64,000 nucleotides of DNA from Pseudomonas sp. SST3 (GCF_003325755.1 NZ_QORI02000010.1:1-64000), one strand, 5' to 3'. Positions 28,502 to 38,972 are shown, counted from the first letter of the stretch. Numbers and translations are program-made. The notes: a model not told the origin generated them from the sequence alone.

Positions 28502-29341
28502 TCAGAATGCCTTGCCGGTGAGGTAGAAGTTCTCGTAGCAGAAGTTGGTAGCCGCAATGTAACCCTCGGCACTACCGCAGTCGAAACGCTGGCCCTTGAA
28601 CTTGTAAGCCAGCACGCAACCGTCCTGTGCCTGACGCATCAGCGCGTCGGTAATTTGAATCTCACCACCCTTGCCCGGCTCGGTCTGTTCGATCAGGTCG
28701 AAAATGTCCGGCGTAAGGATGTAGCGGCCAATGATCGCCAGATTGGATGGCGCGTCTTCCGGCTTGGGCTTCTCGACCATGTGGCTGACGCGGAAGATGT
28801 CGTCGCGGATCATCTCGCCGGCGATCACACCATATTTGCTGGTCTCTTCCGGCGGCACTTCTTGAATGGCGACGATGGAGCAGCGGAACTGGTTGTACAG
28901 TTTCACCATCTGGGCCAGCACAGGATCACCCTCGACGTTGATGCAGAGGTCATCGGCCAGAACCACGGCGAAGGGTTCGTCACCAATCAACGGTCGGCCG
29001 CTAAGAATCGCATGGCCCAAGCCTTTCATTTCGACCTGGCGGGTGTAGGAGAAGCTGCACTCGTCGATCAGCTTGCGAATGCCGACCAGGTACTTTTCCT
29101 TGTCCGTGTTGCGGATCTGGTGCTCAAGTTCGTAACTGATATCGAAGTGGTCTTCCAGGGAGCGCTTGCCGCGACCAGTGACGATCGAGATCTGGTTGAG
29201 CCCTGCGGCCAGTGCCTCTTCAACCCCGTACTGGATCAGGGGCTTGTTCACTACCGGCAACATCTCCTTGGGCATGGCCTTGGTTGCAGGAAGGAAGCGC
29301 GTGCCATACCCGGCCGCAGGAAAAAGGCATTTTTTGATCAT
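28502..29341 (-). CDS. galU: UTP-glucose-1-phosphate uridylyltransferase
   Basis: A 279-residue nucleotidyltransferase starting IKKCLFPAAGYGTRFLPATK, with the GxGTRxLPxTK-type nucleotide loop followed by KEMLPVVNKP, and EKPKPEDAPSNLAI. It makes UDP-glucose for polysaccharide, LPS and trehalose pathways. The ATG at 29341 is the conventional start; a 23-codon upstream extension is not used. Convergent with the VOC gene. Confidence 0.95.
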   Translation of the reverse strand: MIKKCLFPAAGYGTRFLPATKAMPKEMLPVVNKPLIQYGVEEALAAGLNQISIVTGRGKRSLEDHFDISYELEHQIRNTDKEKYLVGIRKLIDECSFSYTRQVEMKGLGHAILSGRPLIGDEPFAVVLADDLCINVEGDPVLAQMVKLYNQFRCSIVAIQEVPPEETSKYGVIAGEMIRDDIFRVSHMVEKPKPEDAPSNLAIIGRYILTPDIFDLIEQTEPGKGGEIQITDALMRQAQDGCVLAYKFKGQRFDCGSAEGYIAATNFCYENFYLTGKAF

Positions 29342-29909
29342 GTGAGTCCTTGAAAAGATAGTTCCGGTTGATGCACTGCGCCTGGATTGGTCAGCAGCCA
29401 TACCCTGCATGTCCCGCCGCCAGCGGCTGACTAGAGGCTACGACCACCGAAACGAGAAGGGGTTCGCAGGGTTCTACAGCAAATTCCGGGGAGGTACCTT
29501 CGAGCCAACGAGCTGACCGATGGTCGTTGACTTTCAGGCAGTCATAGATTGATCGGTACTGAGCCGCTTGCCAAGTAGGCACATCAAAGCCGTTAGGTTG
29601 TGATGGCTAGGTTTCGACGCGCCAAGAATCACGCAGCGTGGCAGCCAGGATCGATACGGCCACATCTATTCCAAGAACCGCTGTGCTTCTTGCCATCGCC
29701 TCGACATATTTGCTTGATGCAAATCAGTGAAATGGCAAATAGCCGCTACGGACGGCGAGCGTCGCTAATCCGCACCTGACCGTTGCCTCTACCATATCGG
29801 CACCTGACCGTATGCCTGGTGGCTCCTCCCCTTGCTGCTACAGCTCCGCGCTTGTTGCGGTAGTAGCGCATACGCGTTATCGACTCCGTGCAGTATTGAA
29901 GGAAAGACA
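29342..29909. other. Gene-free interval between galU and the chemoreceptor
   Basis: The 568 bp upstream of the two divergent genes contain no RNA gene or frame that I can support. Promoters for both must lie here; none could be defined with confidence. Confidence 0.5.
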
Positions 29910-31532
29910 ATGCGCAGCGCTCCCGCTAATCGACAAATGTCCGTCCAGGCGAAAATCAACCTGGCTCTGGTGCTGGTCTTCGCACTGGTGTTTTCCGCGT
30001 CGCTCTACCACGCTGCCAGCACCGAAAAGCAGTTGGTGCTGCACGTCGTCGAACAACAGACCAAGGACGCCGCCGACTCCTATTTCGATAGCATCAACAC
30101 CATGATGCTCACCGGCACCATGGCCCAACGCGAAGTCCTGCGAGACAAGCTCCTGGCCCGCCCCGGCGTGATCGATGCGCGCATCATTCGTGGCGAACCG
30201 GTAACCAAGGTCTTCGGACCGGGCTTCGCTCATCAGGCACCTGAGGACCAGCTGGATCGCCGCGCACTGGCTGGCGAAGGCACGGTACAGGTCAGCAACG
30301 GTAAAAACGGCCGAGTGCTGACCGTGATCAACCCGATCCGCGCCCACCGTGATTATCGCGGCACCAATTGTCTTTCATGCCACCAGACTGCCGAGGACAC
30401 GGTGATGGGCGCGGTGCGAATCAGCTATGACCTGTCAGCGCTCGACGGCGAGGTCAATCGCAACGTCATGGCCTCTGCCGGTATCCAGCTGCTGTTGCTG
30501 CTCATTGGCCTGATCGTGGTGAGCTACATCATCCGCCGCGTGATCATCAGCCGAATCAACGACATGCGTTACACCATGGAAGCGATGACCGATGACGAGG
30601 ATCTCAGTCGCGTTGTGTCGGTCCATGCCGAGGACGAAGTGGGTGCCATGGGACATTCGTTCAACCGCATGATCGGCAAGTTCCGCCATAGCCTGGAAGC
30701 GGTTGCGGGAGTCACGCGACAACTGGGTGAAGTGTCGGATCGGGTGTCCGTGGTGGCTGAGAAGACCCATTCCGCAGTCATGACTCAACGTAGTGAAACC
30801 GACATGGTGGCCTCGGCAATGAACGAGATGAGTGCGACGGTGCAGGAAGTCGCACGGCACGCCAGCCAAACGGCCACCGCGTCCAGCGATGCGGATGGGC
30901 AAACCAAGGCCGGCGTCACCCTGGCCACCGAAGCGCTGGATGGCATCGAAGCGCTGATTCGGGAAATCGAGCGCGCCGCACAGGTGATCAAACAGGTGGA
31001 AGCTGACAGCACTTCTATCGGGATGGTGTTGGATGTCATCAATGGCATCGCCGAACAAACCAACCTGCTCGCGCTCAACGCTGCTATCGAAGCGGCACGC
31101 GCCGGCGAACAGGGCCGCGGTTTTGCAGTTGTCGCTGATGAAGTTAGGACCCTCGCCTCGCGCACGCAGCAATCGACCCGCGACATCCAGGCGACTATCG
31201 AGCAACTGCAGACCGGTGTGCGCGACGCGGTCAAGGCCATGGAAGGTGCCCAGCTCCGTGCTCATGCCGGCTCCGATTGCGTCGCGAAGGCAGCCCGGAG
31301 TCTCAACGTCATCGCCGGCGAAGTGGGCACGATCAACGACATGAACATGCAGATCGCAACGGCTGCCGAACAACAGGGAGCCGTCGCCGAGGAGATCAAC
31401 CGCAACATCACCACCATCAGTGATATTGCCGACACGACCTCCGCGGACGCCAGGCAAACGTCGCAGATAAGTGATGAGTTGGTACGGCTGGCCGCCGAAC
31501 TGAACCGTCTGGTCGGGCGATTCAGGCTTTGA
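29910..31532 (+). CDS. Methyl-accepting chemotaxis protein with a periplasmic haem-c motif
   Basis: A 540-residue chemoreceptor: helix 1 (about residues 16-40), a periplasmic sensor domain (about 41-185), helix 2 (about 190-210), HAMP, then a signalling hairpin with [20 protein letters not shown] at its tip. In the sensor domain CLSCH (residues 154-158) is a CxxCH motif for covalent haem c. The product should report redox, oxygen or NO (inference). The ATG at 29910 follows GGAAAG; an upstream frame to 29832 is disregarded. No other chemotaxis genes are adjacent. Confidence 0.92.
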   Translation: MRSAPANRQMSVQAKINLALVLVFALVFSASLYHAASTEKQLVLHVVEQQTKDAADSYFDSINTMMLTGTMAQREVLRDKLLARPGVIDARIIRGEPVTKVFGPGFAHQAPEDQLDRRALAGEGTVQVSNGKNGRVLTVINPIRAHRDYRGTNCLSCHQTAEDTVMGAVRISYDLSALDGEVNRNVMASAGIQLLLLLIGLIVVSYIIRRVIISRINDMRYTMEAMTDDEDLSRVVSVHAEDEVGAMGHSFNRMIGKFRHSLEAVAGVTRQLGEVSDRVSVVAEKTHSAVMTQRSETDMVASAMNEMSATVQEVARHASQTATASSDADGQTKAGVTLATEALDGIEALIREIERAAQVIKQVEADSTSIGMVLDVINGIAEQTNLLALNAAIEAARAGEQGRGFAVVADEVRTLASRTQQSTRDIQATIEQLQTGVRDAVKAMEGAQLRAHAGSDCVAKAARSLNVIAGEVGTINDMNMQIATAAEQQGAVAEEINRNITTISDIADTTSADARQTSQISDELVRLAAELNRLVGRFRL

Positions 31533-31736
31533 ACAACGGTGCCTGGGTTGAAATGCGTCTGGAAAGCCGGAGCGTTGGCGCAGTGACTGTCGATTACCGC
31601 ACCCTAGTCGCAGCTTCTTGATCTGAGACAGCTGAACCGTGACTAGAATCAAGAATAATTGCGCCACGATGTCGCGCGCCGCTGACGGGATGCACTGTCC
31701 GGCCACTCACCCATAACCCGCAAGGTGAAACTACAC

Positions 31737-33125
31737 ATGGACCAAACGCCGAGCTTTAACCGCGCCCTGGTCGAGAAATATGACCGTCCCGGTCCTCGCT
31801 ATACCTCGTACCCCACCGCACCTCAGTTCCATCAGGCTTTCGCCATCGATGACTATCGCAGCGCCGCGAAGGACACCAACGAGGCCGCGACGCCCAAGCC
31901 GCTTTCGGTGTATATCCATATCCCGTTCTGCAAGAGCCTTTGCTACTACTGCGCGTGCAACAAGATCATCACCCACAAGACCGATCGTGCCACCGAGTAC
32001 CTGGAATACCTCAAGCGTGAAATCCAGATGCAGGCCAGGCTGTTCGATCGCTCGCGCAAGCTGACCCAGTTGCACCTCGGTGGCGGTACGCCGACCTACC
32101 TCACCAGCGAGCAGCTGGCTGACCTGATGGCCACATTGCGCGGTACATTCAACATGGACGACAGCGACGACCACGAGTTTTCGCTGGAAGTCGATCCGCG
32201 CACCGTCACGCCCGAGCAGATCCATGGTCTGCGCAAGCTCGGCTTCAATCGGCTGAGCTTCGGCGTACAGGATTTCGATGAACAGGTACAGATCGCGGTC
32301 AACCGCATCCAGACCGAAGAGCAGACTCGCGAGCTGGTCGAAGCCGCCCGCGCTGCCAAATTCAAGTCGATCAGCGTCGACCTGATCTACGGCCTGCCGC
32401 TGCAGACCGTCGAAAGCTTCAACACCACGCTGAACAAAATCATCGACATCCGCCCCGACCGGATCGCCGCTTACAGCTATGCACATCTACCCGAGCTGGT
32501 GCGCGCGCAGAAGCTCATCCGTCCCGAAGACATGCCGCCGCCCGAGCGCAAGCTGGAATTGCTGGAACTGACCATCAAGCGTCTGACCGATGCGGGTTAC
32601 ATCTATATCGGCATGGATCACTTCTCGCTGCCGGACGACGAGCTGGCCCGTGCCCGCGCCAACGGCACGCTGCAGCGCAACTTTCAGGGGTATTCGACCC
32701 ACGCAGACTGCGACCTGATCGGACTGGGGATTTCTTCGATCGGCAAGGTCGGCGACAGCTACAGCCAGAACGTGAAAGAACTGTCGCAGTATTACGCACG
32801 GCTGAACGACGGGATGCTGCCGGTGCAGCGCGGTTACAAGCTCAGCGAAGACGACCGTCTACGTCGCGATGTGATCATTGCGCTGATGTGCCATGGCCGT
32901 ATTGATTTCACTGAAATGGAAAAGCGCTACGGCATCGTCTTCCAGGAGTACTTCGCCGATTCGCTGGCCAAGCTCGACGAGCACGTTGCCGATGGTCTGG
33001 TAGATATCCGCGATGACGCTGTGGTACTGATGCCCCAAGGGCATTTGATGATGCGCAACGTCGCCATGGCCTTCGATGCGTACCTCGGCGGCGAACAGCG
33101 CGGCCGGTTCTCACGCACGGTGTAA
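31737..33125 (+). CDS. hemN: Oxygen-independent coproporphyrinogen III oxidase
   Basis: A 462-residue radical SAM enzyme. PRYTSYPTAPQF near the N-terminus and the iron-sulfur motif YIHIPFCKSLCYYCAC (CxxxCxxC) are diagnostic; the glycine-rich LHLGGGTPTY follows. It converts coproporphyrinogen III to protoporphyrinogen IX without oxygen, serving haem synthesis in microaerobic or denitrifying growth. The ATG at 31737 has AAGGTG nine bases upstream; a GTG four codons earlier is less likely. No good Anr box was seen upstream. Confidence 0.95.
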   Translation: MDQTPSFNRALVEKYDRPGPRYTSYPTAPQFHQAFAIDDYRSAAKDTNEAATPKPLSVYIHIPFCKSLCYYCACNKIITHKTDRATEYLEYLKREIQMQARLFDRSRKLTQLHLGGGTPTYLTSEQLADLMATLRGTFNMDDSDDHEFSLEVDPRTVTPEQIHGLRKLGFNRLSFGVQDFDEQVQIAVNRIQTEEQTRELVEAARAAKFKSISVDLIYGLPLQTVESFNTTLNKIIDIRPDRIAAYSYAHLPELVRAQKLIRPEDMPPPERKLELLELTIKRLTDAGYIYIGMDHFSLPDDELARARANGTLQRNFQGYSTHADCDLIGLGISSIGKVGDSYSQNVKELSQYYARLNDGMLPVQRGYKLSEDDRLRRDVIIALMCHGRIDFTEMEKRYGIVFQEYFADSLAKLDEHVADGLVDIRDDAVVLMPQGHLMMRNVAMAFDAYLGGEQRGRFSRTV

Positions 33126-33139
33126 CCAGCGGCCCGGTC

Positions 33140-33165
33140 GGCGCCTCTTCGTCGTAAGAGGCGCC
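33140..33165. terminator. Stem-loop after hemN, probable terminator
   Basis: A perfect 10-bp stem (GGCGCCTCTT / AAGAGGCGCC) 15 bp after the hemN stop, without a T tract. Bases 33178-33198 hold three tandem GCAGGCC units. Nothing else was seen in the 33126-33437 interval. Confidence 0.5.
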
Positions 33166-33437
33166 ACGGCGGCGAACGCAGGCCGCAGGCCGCAGGCCTG
33201 TCAGCCACGAAGCTCGCCCGTGGCTAGCGACACCTCCTTTCTTTTCCGCAGCTTTGCCCTCCCTCCGTTGCGCCAGACAAACCCACCATCGATACGCAGC
33301 GGCTCCCATTGGGCATCGGCGTCCTTGCGACGGTCTTTGCGTAACTGATTACCAGCCGATCAAACCGTCGATCGTCCCACCGTTGCCAAATCAACGAACA
33401 ACTGTATAAATACCCAGCCAGTCGGGCCGATGCGCCC

Positions 33438-35105
33438 ATGTTTGACCGAACCGGACGTTCGATGCGCCAGGCCCTGGAAAACCCCTTCTATTACCTCGAT
33501 AACTTTCGGCAGGTGCTTGCCTGGGTTGGCGAACGCCATGGCGACCTGCTGAACGACAACGAGTGCGCGTTTCTCGACCGATTCAGCCAAGTCTCCCAAG
33601 CATCACAGGCGTTACTGGTCCGCATGGTGATGCGCAAGGGGACGCTGTTTCGTGCCAGCAAGCTGCGCTATGCGGAGATCGGCTGCCCACTGGAGGCCGC
33701 CGCCTCGCTGATCGAGCACGGCTGGATCGATGTCGATCCGACGCTGGATCTGGTTCAGCTCTTCAGCCTGCTGAAAAAGGACGAGCTGATCAGAGTATTC
33801 GGTGCCGCAGCTTGTCGCGGTCAGCGTAAGAGCGACCTGCTAACGGCTCTGATGGCGGAACATGCCGAGCCCAAATCCTTCCGCAGTTGGTGTGAGGCGC
33901 TCGACGAGGTCGCCTTCGGACTGAACATCAGCGAGCTCAGTGACCGGCTGCGGTTGATGTTCTTCGGCAATATTCATCAGGACTGGACCGAGTTCGTGCT
34001 CGCTGACCTGGGCATCTTTCGCTACGAGCAGGTGAGCTTCTCCGCCGCTTCGCGCGCGTTCCACAGCCGCGACGAGGTGAACGCCTATCTGCATCTGCAT
34101 CGTTGCCGCGAGCGCTTCGAGGCTGGCGAGGCGCCGGATCAGGTACTGGTCGATATTCCGAGCGCGCCCTACGCCAACGAGTGGCTGGAGCATCGGCGCG
34201 GGAAACTGCTCCTGAGCATCGGCCGCCAATGCGAGCGTATCGGCGACCTGAACCAGGCCCTGCGTCTGCATGCGTCCAATGTCTATCCCGGCGCGCGTGA
34301 ACGAGCAATCAGGGTGCTCGAACGTTACGGTCAGCCCGAGGCAGCTTTGCAGGTGGCAAACGAAGCCCATGCCGCTCCCGAAAGCGAACATGAAGCCCAG
34401 CAGCTGCATCGCATCCTGCCACGCCTGCGCCGCGCCCTCGGTATGCCTGGTGTACGTCGCGTCACGGTAGCCGAAGCCGAGCGCATCGATCTGCTTCTGC
34501 CCAGACAACCAGGCCTGAGTGTTGAACATGCGGCGCGAGAGCATCTGTCACACAGCGAGGCGCCGGTTTACTACGTTGAGAATGGCCTGATCAATTCGCT
34601 TCTGGGCCTGCTGTGCTGGGACGCGATCTTCGCGCCGCTACCGGGCGCGTTCTTCCACCCGTTCCACGCGGCGCCGGCGGACCTCGCCCGACCGGACTTC
34701 TACAGCCGTCGGGCCGGGTTGTTCGACGAGTGCCTGGCCAAACTGAAAACTGGCGAATACCGCGACTGCATACGCCGGGTATATCAGGAGAAGTTTGGCG
34801 TTCAGTCGCACTTCGTCAGCTGGGGGCTGCTCGATGAGCAGCTGATGGAGCAAGCGCTGGCGTGCGTGACCGCTGAGCATCTGCGCGTGTGCTTTCAGCG
34901 CATCCTGCTCGACGTACCGAATCACCGCAGCGGGTTGCCAGACCTCATCCAGCTTTGGCCCGGCGAAGGTCGCTACCGGATGATCGAGGTGAAAGGCCCC
35001 GGAGATCGTCTACAGGACAATCAAAAGCGCTGGATTGACTTCGCCTTGCGTCACGCTATTCCCATCGCCGTCTGTTATGTGCAATGGGCCGAGGACACGC
35101 CTTGA
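33438..35105 (+). CDS. FAN1-type structure-specific nuclease (VRR-NUC)
   Basis: A 555-residue bacterial FAN1 homologue. An N-terminal helical region with FYYLDNFRQVLAWV and a SAP-like DNA-binding segment is followed by helical repeats and a C-terminal VRR-NUC domain. There GLPDLIQLWP and MIEVKGPGDRLQDNQKRW hold the PD...ExK catalytic residues (about 500-530). Pseudomonas FAN1 cuts 5' flaps and helps unhook interstrand crosslinks. An alternative ATG lies eight codons in (33462). The stop overlaps the start of the helicase gene (TTGA). Confidence 0.9.
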   Translation: MFDRTGRSMRQALENPFYYLDNFRQVLAWVGERHGDLLNDNECAFLDRFSQVSQASQALLVRMVMRKGTLFRASKLRYAEIGCPLEAAASLIEHGWIDVDPTLDLVQLFSLLKKDELIRVFGAAACRGQRKSDLLTALMAEHAEPKSFRSWCEALDEVAFGLNISELSDRLRLMFFGNIHQDWTEFVLADLGIFRYEQVSFSAASRAFHSRDEVNAYLHLHRCRERFEAGEAPDQVLVDIPSAPYANEWLEHRRGKLLLSIGRQCERIGDLNQALRLHASNVYPGARERAIRVLERYGQPEAALQVANEAHAAPESEHEAQQLHRILPRLRRALGMPGVRRVTVAEAERIDLLLPRQPGLSVEHAAREHLSHSEAPVYYVENGLINSLLGLLCWDAIFAPLPGAFFHPFHAAPADLARPDFYSRRAGLFDECLAKLKTGEYRDCIRRVYQEKFGVQSHFVSWGLLDEQLMEQALACVTAEHLRVCFQRILLDVPNHRSGLPDLIQLWPGEGRYRMIEVKGPGDRLQDNQKRWIDFALRHAIPIAVCYVQWAEDTP

Positions 35106-37360
35106 GCTATCGCGTTGCGGTCCGCGCGCTGTGCGAGTTCACCGCCAAAGAGGGCGATCTGGACCTTCGCTTCACGCCCTCTCCCACCGCGCTGGAAGGC
35201 ATGGCCGGGCATGCCACCGTTACCGCTCGCCGAGCGGAAGGTTACGAACGCGAGGTGGCGCTGGAAGGCCAGTATCTGGAACTGCTGGTTCGTGGCCGTG
35301 CGGATGGCTACGACCCCGCCCAGAACCGGCTGGAAGAAATCAAGACCCATCGCGGCGACCTTGCTCGACAGCCCGCCAACCACCGTCAGCTGCACTGGGC
35401 CCAGGCGAAGATCTACGGCTGGCTTCTTTGCGCATCACGCGCACTGGGCTCCCTGAATATCGCCTTGGTCTACTTCGAAGTCGCCAGCCAGAAGGAAACG
35501 GTACTGGTCGAGTCTTTCACCAGCGAAGAGCTACAGGCCTTCTTTGATACCCAGTGTCAGCGCTTTATCGCTTGGGCCGAGCAGGAACTGGAGCATCGGA
35601 ATGAACGCAATCAGGCACTCACGACGCTGAAGTTTCCCCATGGGGAGTTTCGCCGGGGCCAGCGGCAACTGGCTGAAGCGGTGTACAAGGCGGCATGCAC
35701 CGGAACGCATTTGATGGCGCAGGCGCCGACCGGCATCGGCAAGACCCTCGCCACGCTGTTCCCGCAACTGAAATCGTTTCCCGGCCAGCAACTGGACAAG
35801 CTGTTCTTCCTTACGGCGAAGACCTCCGGGCGGCAGCTGGCTTTGGATGCACTTCTCAGCCTTACGACGGGCTCCACGCCCCTGCGCGTGCTGGAACTGA
35901 TCGCACGTGACAAGGCTTGCGAACACCCGGACAAGGCTTGCCACGGAGAATCCTGCCCGCTGGCTCGCGGCTTCTACGATCGGCTCCCCGCTGCGCGCGC
36001 AGCCGCCATCGCCCGCCCGATGCTCGATCGGCAGACGCTACGTGAGGTGGCCCTGGCGCATCAGGTCTGTCCTTACTACCTCAGCCAGGAACTGGCCCGT
36101 TGGGCCGATGTGGTGGTCGGCGATTACAACTATTACTTCGATCTGAGCGCCCTGCTCTACAGCCTGACATTGGTCAATCAATGGCGTGTCACCGTGCTGG
36201 TAGATGAAGCGCACAACCTGCTGGAACGCGGGCGAAGCATGTACACAGCCGAGCTTGATATTCGGAATTTCAAAGGCTTACGAACGGTATCTCCAAGTAA
36301 CGTGAGAAAACCGATCGAGCGTATTTTGCGCTACTGGAGTGAGCTGCATAGCGCGCAGATCGACTGTTACCACGTTCATCCGGAACTGCCGCAGAAGCTC
36401 ATCGGCGCGTTGCAGCAGGCCATTAGCGCAATCACGGATCATCTGGCCGAGCAACCGGCGGGCCTCGAACCAGCGGTGCAGAGAGCGTACTTCGATGCAA
36501 TGCATTTCTGCCGCCTGGCGGAGCTGTTCGGGACGCATTCACTGTTTGACTGCACGTTGCTGCCGCAGCGTACCGCTCGCGCCGGCCGCGCATCGATTAT
36601 CTGCATCCGCAACGTGTTGCCAGCCCCCTTTCTCGGCCCGCGCTTTCTCGAGGCACGGTCCTGCGTGCTGTTCTCTGCCACGCTCAACCCGAGACGGTTC
36701 TATTCCGACACCTTGGGGCTTCCGCCGAATCAGGTCTGGGTCGACGTTGAGTCACCCTTTCGTGCTGAGCAGCTGGAGGTTCGCCTGGCACGCCATATCT
36801 CCACGCGTTATCAGGATCGTGTTGCTTCACTGGAGACGATTGTCGAGTTGCTTGCACAGCAGTATCGCCAGCGCCCGGGCAACTACCTCGCGTTCTTCAG
36901 CAGTTTCGATTATCTGCAGCAGGTGACCAGTCTGCTGTCGGCCACCCATCCGGATCTCCCGATCTGGGAACAGACTCGTGGAATGGACGAACCTGCCCGC
37001 GTGGCATTCCTGGCGCGCTTTACTCGCGACAGCCGAGGCATCGGTTTCGCCGTATTGGGCGGCGTATTCTCCGAGGGGATCGATCTACCTGGGGACCGAC
37101 TGATTGGCGCATTCATCGCCACGCTTGGTCTGCCCCAGGTCAATCGGGTCAACGAGCAGATGAAGGCCAGGATGGACCAGCTGTTCGGCACCGGCTACGA
37201 CTACACCTACCTCTACCCCGGCTTGCGGAGAGTCGTACAGGCTGCTGGTCGGGTGATCCGCACCACGGATGATCAAGGCGTGGTGCATCTGCTGGACAAT
37301 CGTTTTGCACGTGCACAGGTCAGACGACTTCTCCCCGATTGGTGGCATATTACGGAGTGA
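35102..37360 (+). CDS. Fe-S DinG/XPD-type helicase fused to a Cas4-like nuclease domain
   Basis: A 752-residue protein. Residues about 40-115 hold a PD-(D/E)xK nuclease core (VRGRADGYD, LEEIKTHRG). The SF2 helicase follows: Walker A in APTGIGKTLATL near 213, the cysteines of an Fe-S cluster (KACEHPDKACHGESC then VCPYY, about 277-335), DEAH in VLVDEAHNLLER near 370 and a C-terminal box with QAAGRVIRT. A TTG overlapping the FAN1 stop is proposed as start because the family begins with SYRVAVRALCEF; the ATG at 35084 is an alternative. Coupling to FAN1 points to crosslink or branched-DNA repair. Confidence 0.85.
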   Translation: MSYRVAVRALCEFTAKEGDLDLRFTPSPTALEGMAGHATVTARRAEGYEREVALEGQYLELLVRGRADGYDPAQNRLEEIKTHRGDLARQPANHRQLHWAQAKIYGWLLCASRALGSLNIALVYFEVASQKETVLVESFTSEELQAFFDTQCQRFIAWAEQELEHRNERNQALTTLKFPHGEFRRGQRQLAEAVYKAACTGTHLMAQAPTGIGKTLATLFPQLKSFPGQQLDKLFFLTAKTSGRQLALDALLSLTTGSTPLRVLELIARDKACEHPDKACHGESCPLARGFYDRLPAARAAAIARPMLDRQTLREVALAHQVCPYYLSQELARWADVVVGDYNYYFDLSALLYSLTLVNQWRVTVLVDEAHNLLERGRSMYTAELDIRNFKGLRTVSPSNVRKPIERILRYWSELHSAQIDCYHVHPELPQKLIGALQQAISAITDHLAEQPAGLEPAVQRAYFDAMHFCRLAELFGTHSLFDCTLLPQRTARAGRASIICIRNVLPAPFLGPRFLEARSCVLFSATLNPRRFYSDTLGLPPNQVWVDVESPFRAEQLEVRLARHISTRYQDRVASLETIVELLAQQYRQRPGNYLAFFSSFDYLQQVTSLLSATHPDLPIWEQTRGMDEPARVAFLARFTRDSRGIGFAVLGGVFSEGIDLPGDRLIGAFIATLGLPQVNRVNEQMKARMDQLFGTGYDYTYLYPGLRRVVQAAGRVIRTTDDQGVVHLLDNRFARAQVRRLLPDWWHITE

Positions 37361-37497
37361 TCCCTGAGTCATCGCATCTCCTGTTCTTTCGTGGCTGTCT
37401 AGCCCTGCGCATTGAGCGACACGTCGACCCCCCCTATTGACGTGGGGTAGAGTGATTAGACGAAGGTCGAAGGCCTAACAAATCTTTACAAATTACG

Positions 37498-37545
37498 TTG
37501 ACAAGCTTCTGTGTGCCGCCATAATCCGATGCGTCGTATGACAAC
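37498..37545 (+). promoter_or_regulatory. Sigma70 promoter with GntR-type operator for the porin gene
   Basis: TTGACA (37498-37503), 16-bp spacer, CATAAT (37520-37525), then GTCGTATGACAAC (37533-37545) near the expected start of transcription. The 13-mer matches other aldarate-locus operators. Confidence 0.78.
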
Positions 37546-37654
37546 TGATAACAGTTTTGTCATGACAAGCGCTGTCCACGGCTGCGCTAGACCTCGCTCC
37601 ATTCGGCCCACGGTTGAAAGAAGCGGACTACCAAAAAAAGGGAGCACAACAACA

Positions 37655-38923
37655 ATGACCCCACGCAACCCCCTCTCTGCCGCCATATTCGCTGGCACGC
37701 TGACCATGGCGCTCGGCATTCCTGCCGTTGCTCACGCCGCAGACGGCTTTGTTGACGGCACCAAAGTCACGCTCAACGCCCGTAACTTTTACATCAACCG
37801 TAACTTCGTCGATCCGGCTTTCCCGAATGCACTGAATCCTCAGAATAAGGCCGAGGAATGGACGCAGAGCTTCATTCTTAACGTCCAGTCCGGCTACACC
37901 CCGGGCCCGATTGGTTTCGGCGTCGATACCTTGGCGATGCTGGCGGTCAAGCTCGACGGCGGTGGCGGCACGTACGGTACAGGCTTGTTACCTCGGCACA
38001 GCGATGGCAAACCTGCTGATAACTTCGGCCGTCTCGCCGTTGCCGCCAAAGCCAAGGTGTCCGAGACCGAGCTTCGCGTCGGTGAATGGCAGGTCGTGGT
38101 TCCGGTGCTCCGTGCAGACGATGGCCGCTCCCTCCCGCAAACCTTCCAGGGCGGCATGATTACGTCCAAAGAGATCAGCAACCTGGCGCTGTATGGTGGC
38201 CAGATGCGCCAGAACAGCACCCGTGACGACGCCAGCATGGAAGACATGTTCTTCGGTGGCGTGGGCTCCGATCGTTTCAACTTTGCCGGCGGTGAGTACT
38301 CCTTCACCGAGAAGACCAAAGTCGGCCTCTGGCATGCCCGCCTCGAAGACATCTATCAGCAGAACTATGTGCAGTTGCTTCATACCCAACCCTTGAGCGA
38401 CAACCTCGCCTTCACCGCCAACCTCGGTTACTTCACCGGCAAGGAAGAAGGCAGCGCACTGGCTGGCGACCTGGACAACAAGACGTACTCGGGGCTGTTC
38501 GGTCTGCAAGCTGGCGCTCACACCTTCTATGTCGGTTTGCAGAAGGTCAGCGGCGATCAGTGGATGCGCGTCAACGGTACCAGCGGCGCCTCGCTGGCCA
38601 ACGACAGCTTCAACTCCGCCTATGACGCAGCCGATGAGCGTTCCTGGCAGCTGCGCCATGACTTCAACTTTGCCGGTGTCGGCGTCCCTGGCCTGGTTCT
38701 GATGAACCGCTACATCAGCGGCGACAACATCACGACCGCCAGCGGCGAAGAAGGCAAAGAATGGGGCCGCGAGTCCGAGCTGGCTTATACCGTTCAAAAC
38801 GGCGCGCTGAAGAACCTCAACATCAAATGGCGTAACTCCAGCATGCGTCGCGACAGCTCGTTCAGCCGTAACGAGTTCGACGAAAATCGTCTGATCTTCA
38901 ACTACCCGATCTCGATTCTGTAA
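37655..38923 (+). CDS. OprD-family outer-membrane porin, probable uronate/aldarate channel
   Basis: A 422-residue outer-membrane protein with a signal peptide cut after AVAHA (about residue 28). It has the OprD family pattern: DGTKVTLNARNFYINRNF, GTGLLP, then LPQTFQGGMITSKEI, and 18-strand barrel alternation. The C-terminal residue is Leu rather than the usual Phe/Trp. OprD-type channels admit carboxylates; the operator shared with uronate genes suggests a hexuronate or aldarate substrate (inference). The ATG at 37655 follows GGGAGC; a 48-codon upstream frame crosses the promoter and is not used. Confidence 0.9.
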   Translation: MTPRNPLSAAIFAGTLTMALGIPAVAHAADGFVDGTKVTLNARNFYINRNFVDPAFPNALNPQNKAEEWTQSFILNVQSGYTPGPIGFGVDTLAMLAVKLDGGGGTYGTGLLPRHSDGKPADNFGRLAVAAKAKVSETELRVGEWQVVVPVLRADDGRSLPQTFQGGMITSKEISNLALYGGQMRQNSTRDDASMEDMFFGGVGSDRFNFAGGEYSFTEKTKVGLWHARLEDIYQQNYVQLLHTQPLSDNLAFTANLGYFTGKEEGSALAGDLDNKTYSGLFGLQAGAHTFYVGLQKVSGDQWMRVNGTSGASLANDSFNSAYDAADERSWQLRHDFNFAGVGVPGLVLMNRYISGDNITTASGEEGKEWGRESELAYTVQNGALKNLNIKWRNSSMRRDSSFSRNEFDENRLIFNYPISIL

Positions 38924-38972
38924 GCGTCACCACGCTGGACGCAACGCTCCTCGCTCCTGTTGCGGAAACTTT

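Noticed and set aside
29342..29909. tRNA or other stable RNA in the galU-MCP gap
   Set aside because: No cloverleaf or conserved tRNA boxes were found by eye.
30435..31706. 423-codon frame antisense to the chemoreceptor
   Set aside because: Shadow of a high-GC gene; the sense product has full MCP architecture.
31600..31730. Anr/FNR box before hemN
   Set aside because: TTGAT and ATCAA half-sites occur, but not with the required four-base spacing.
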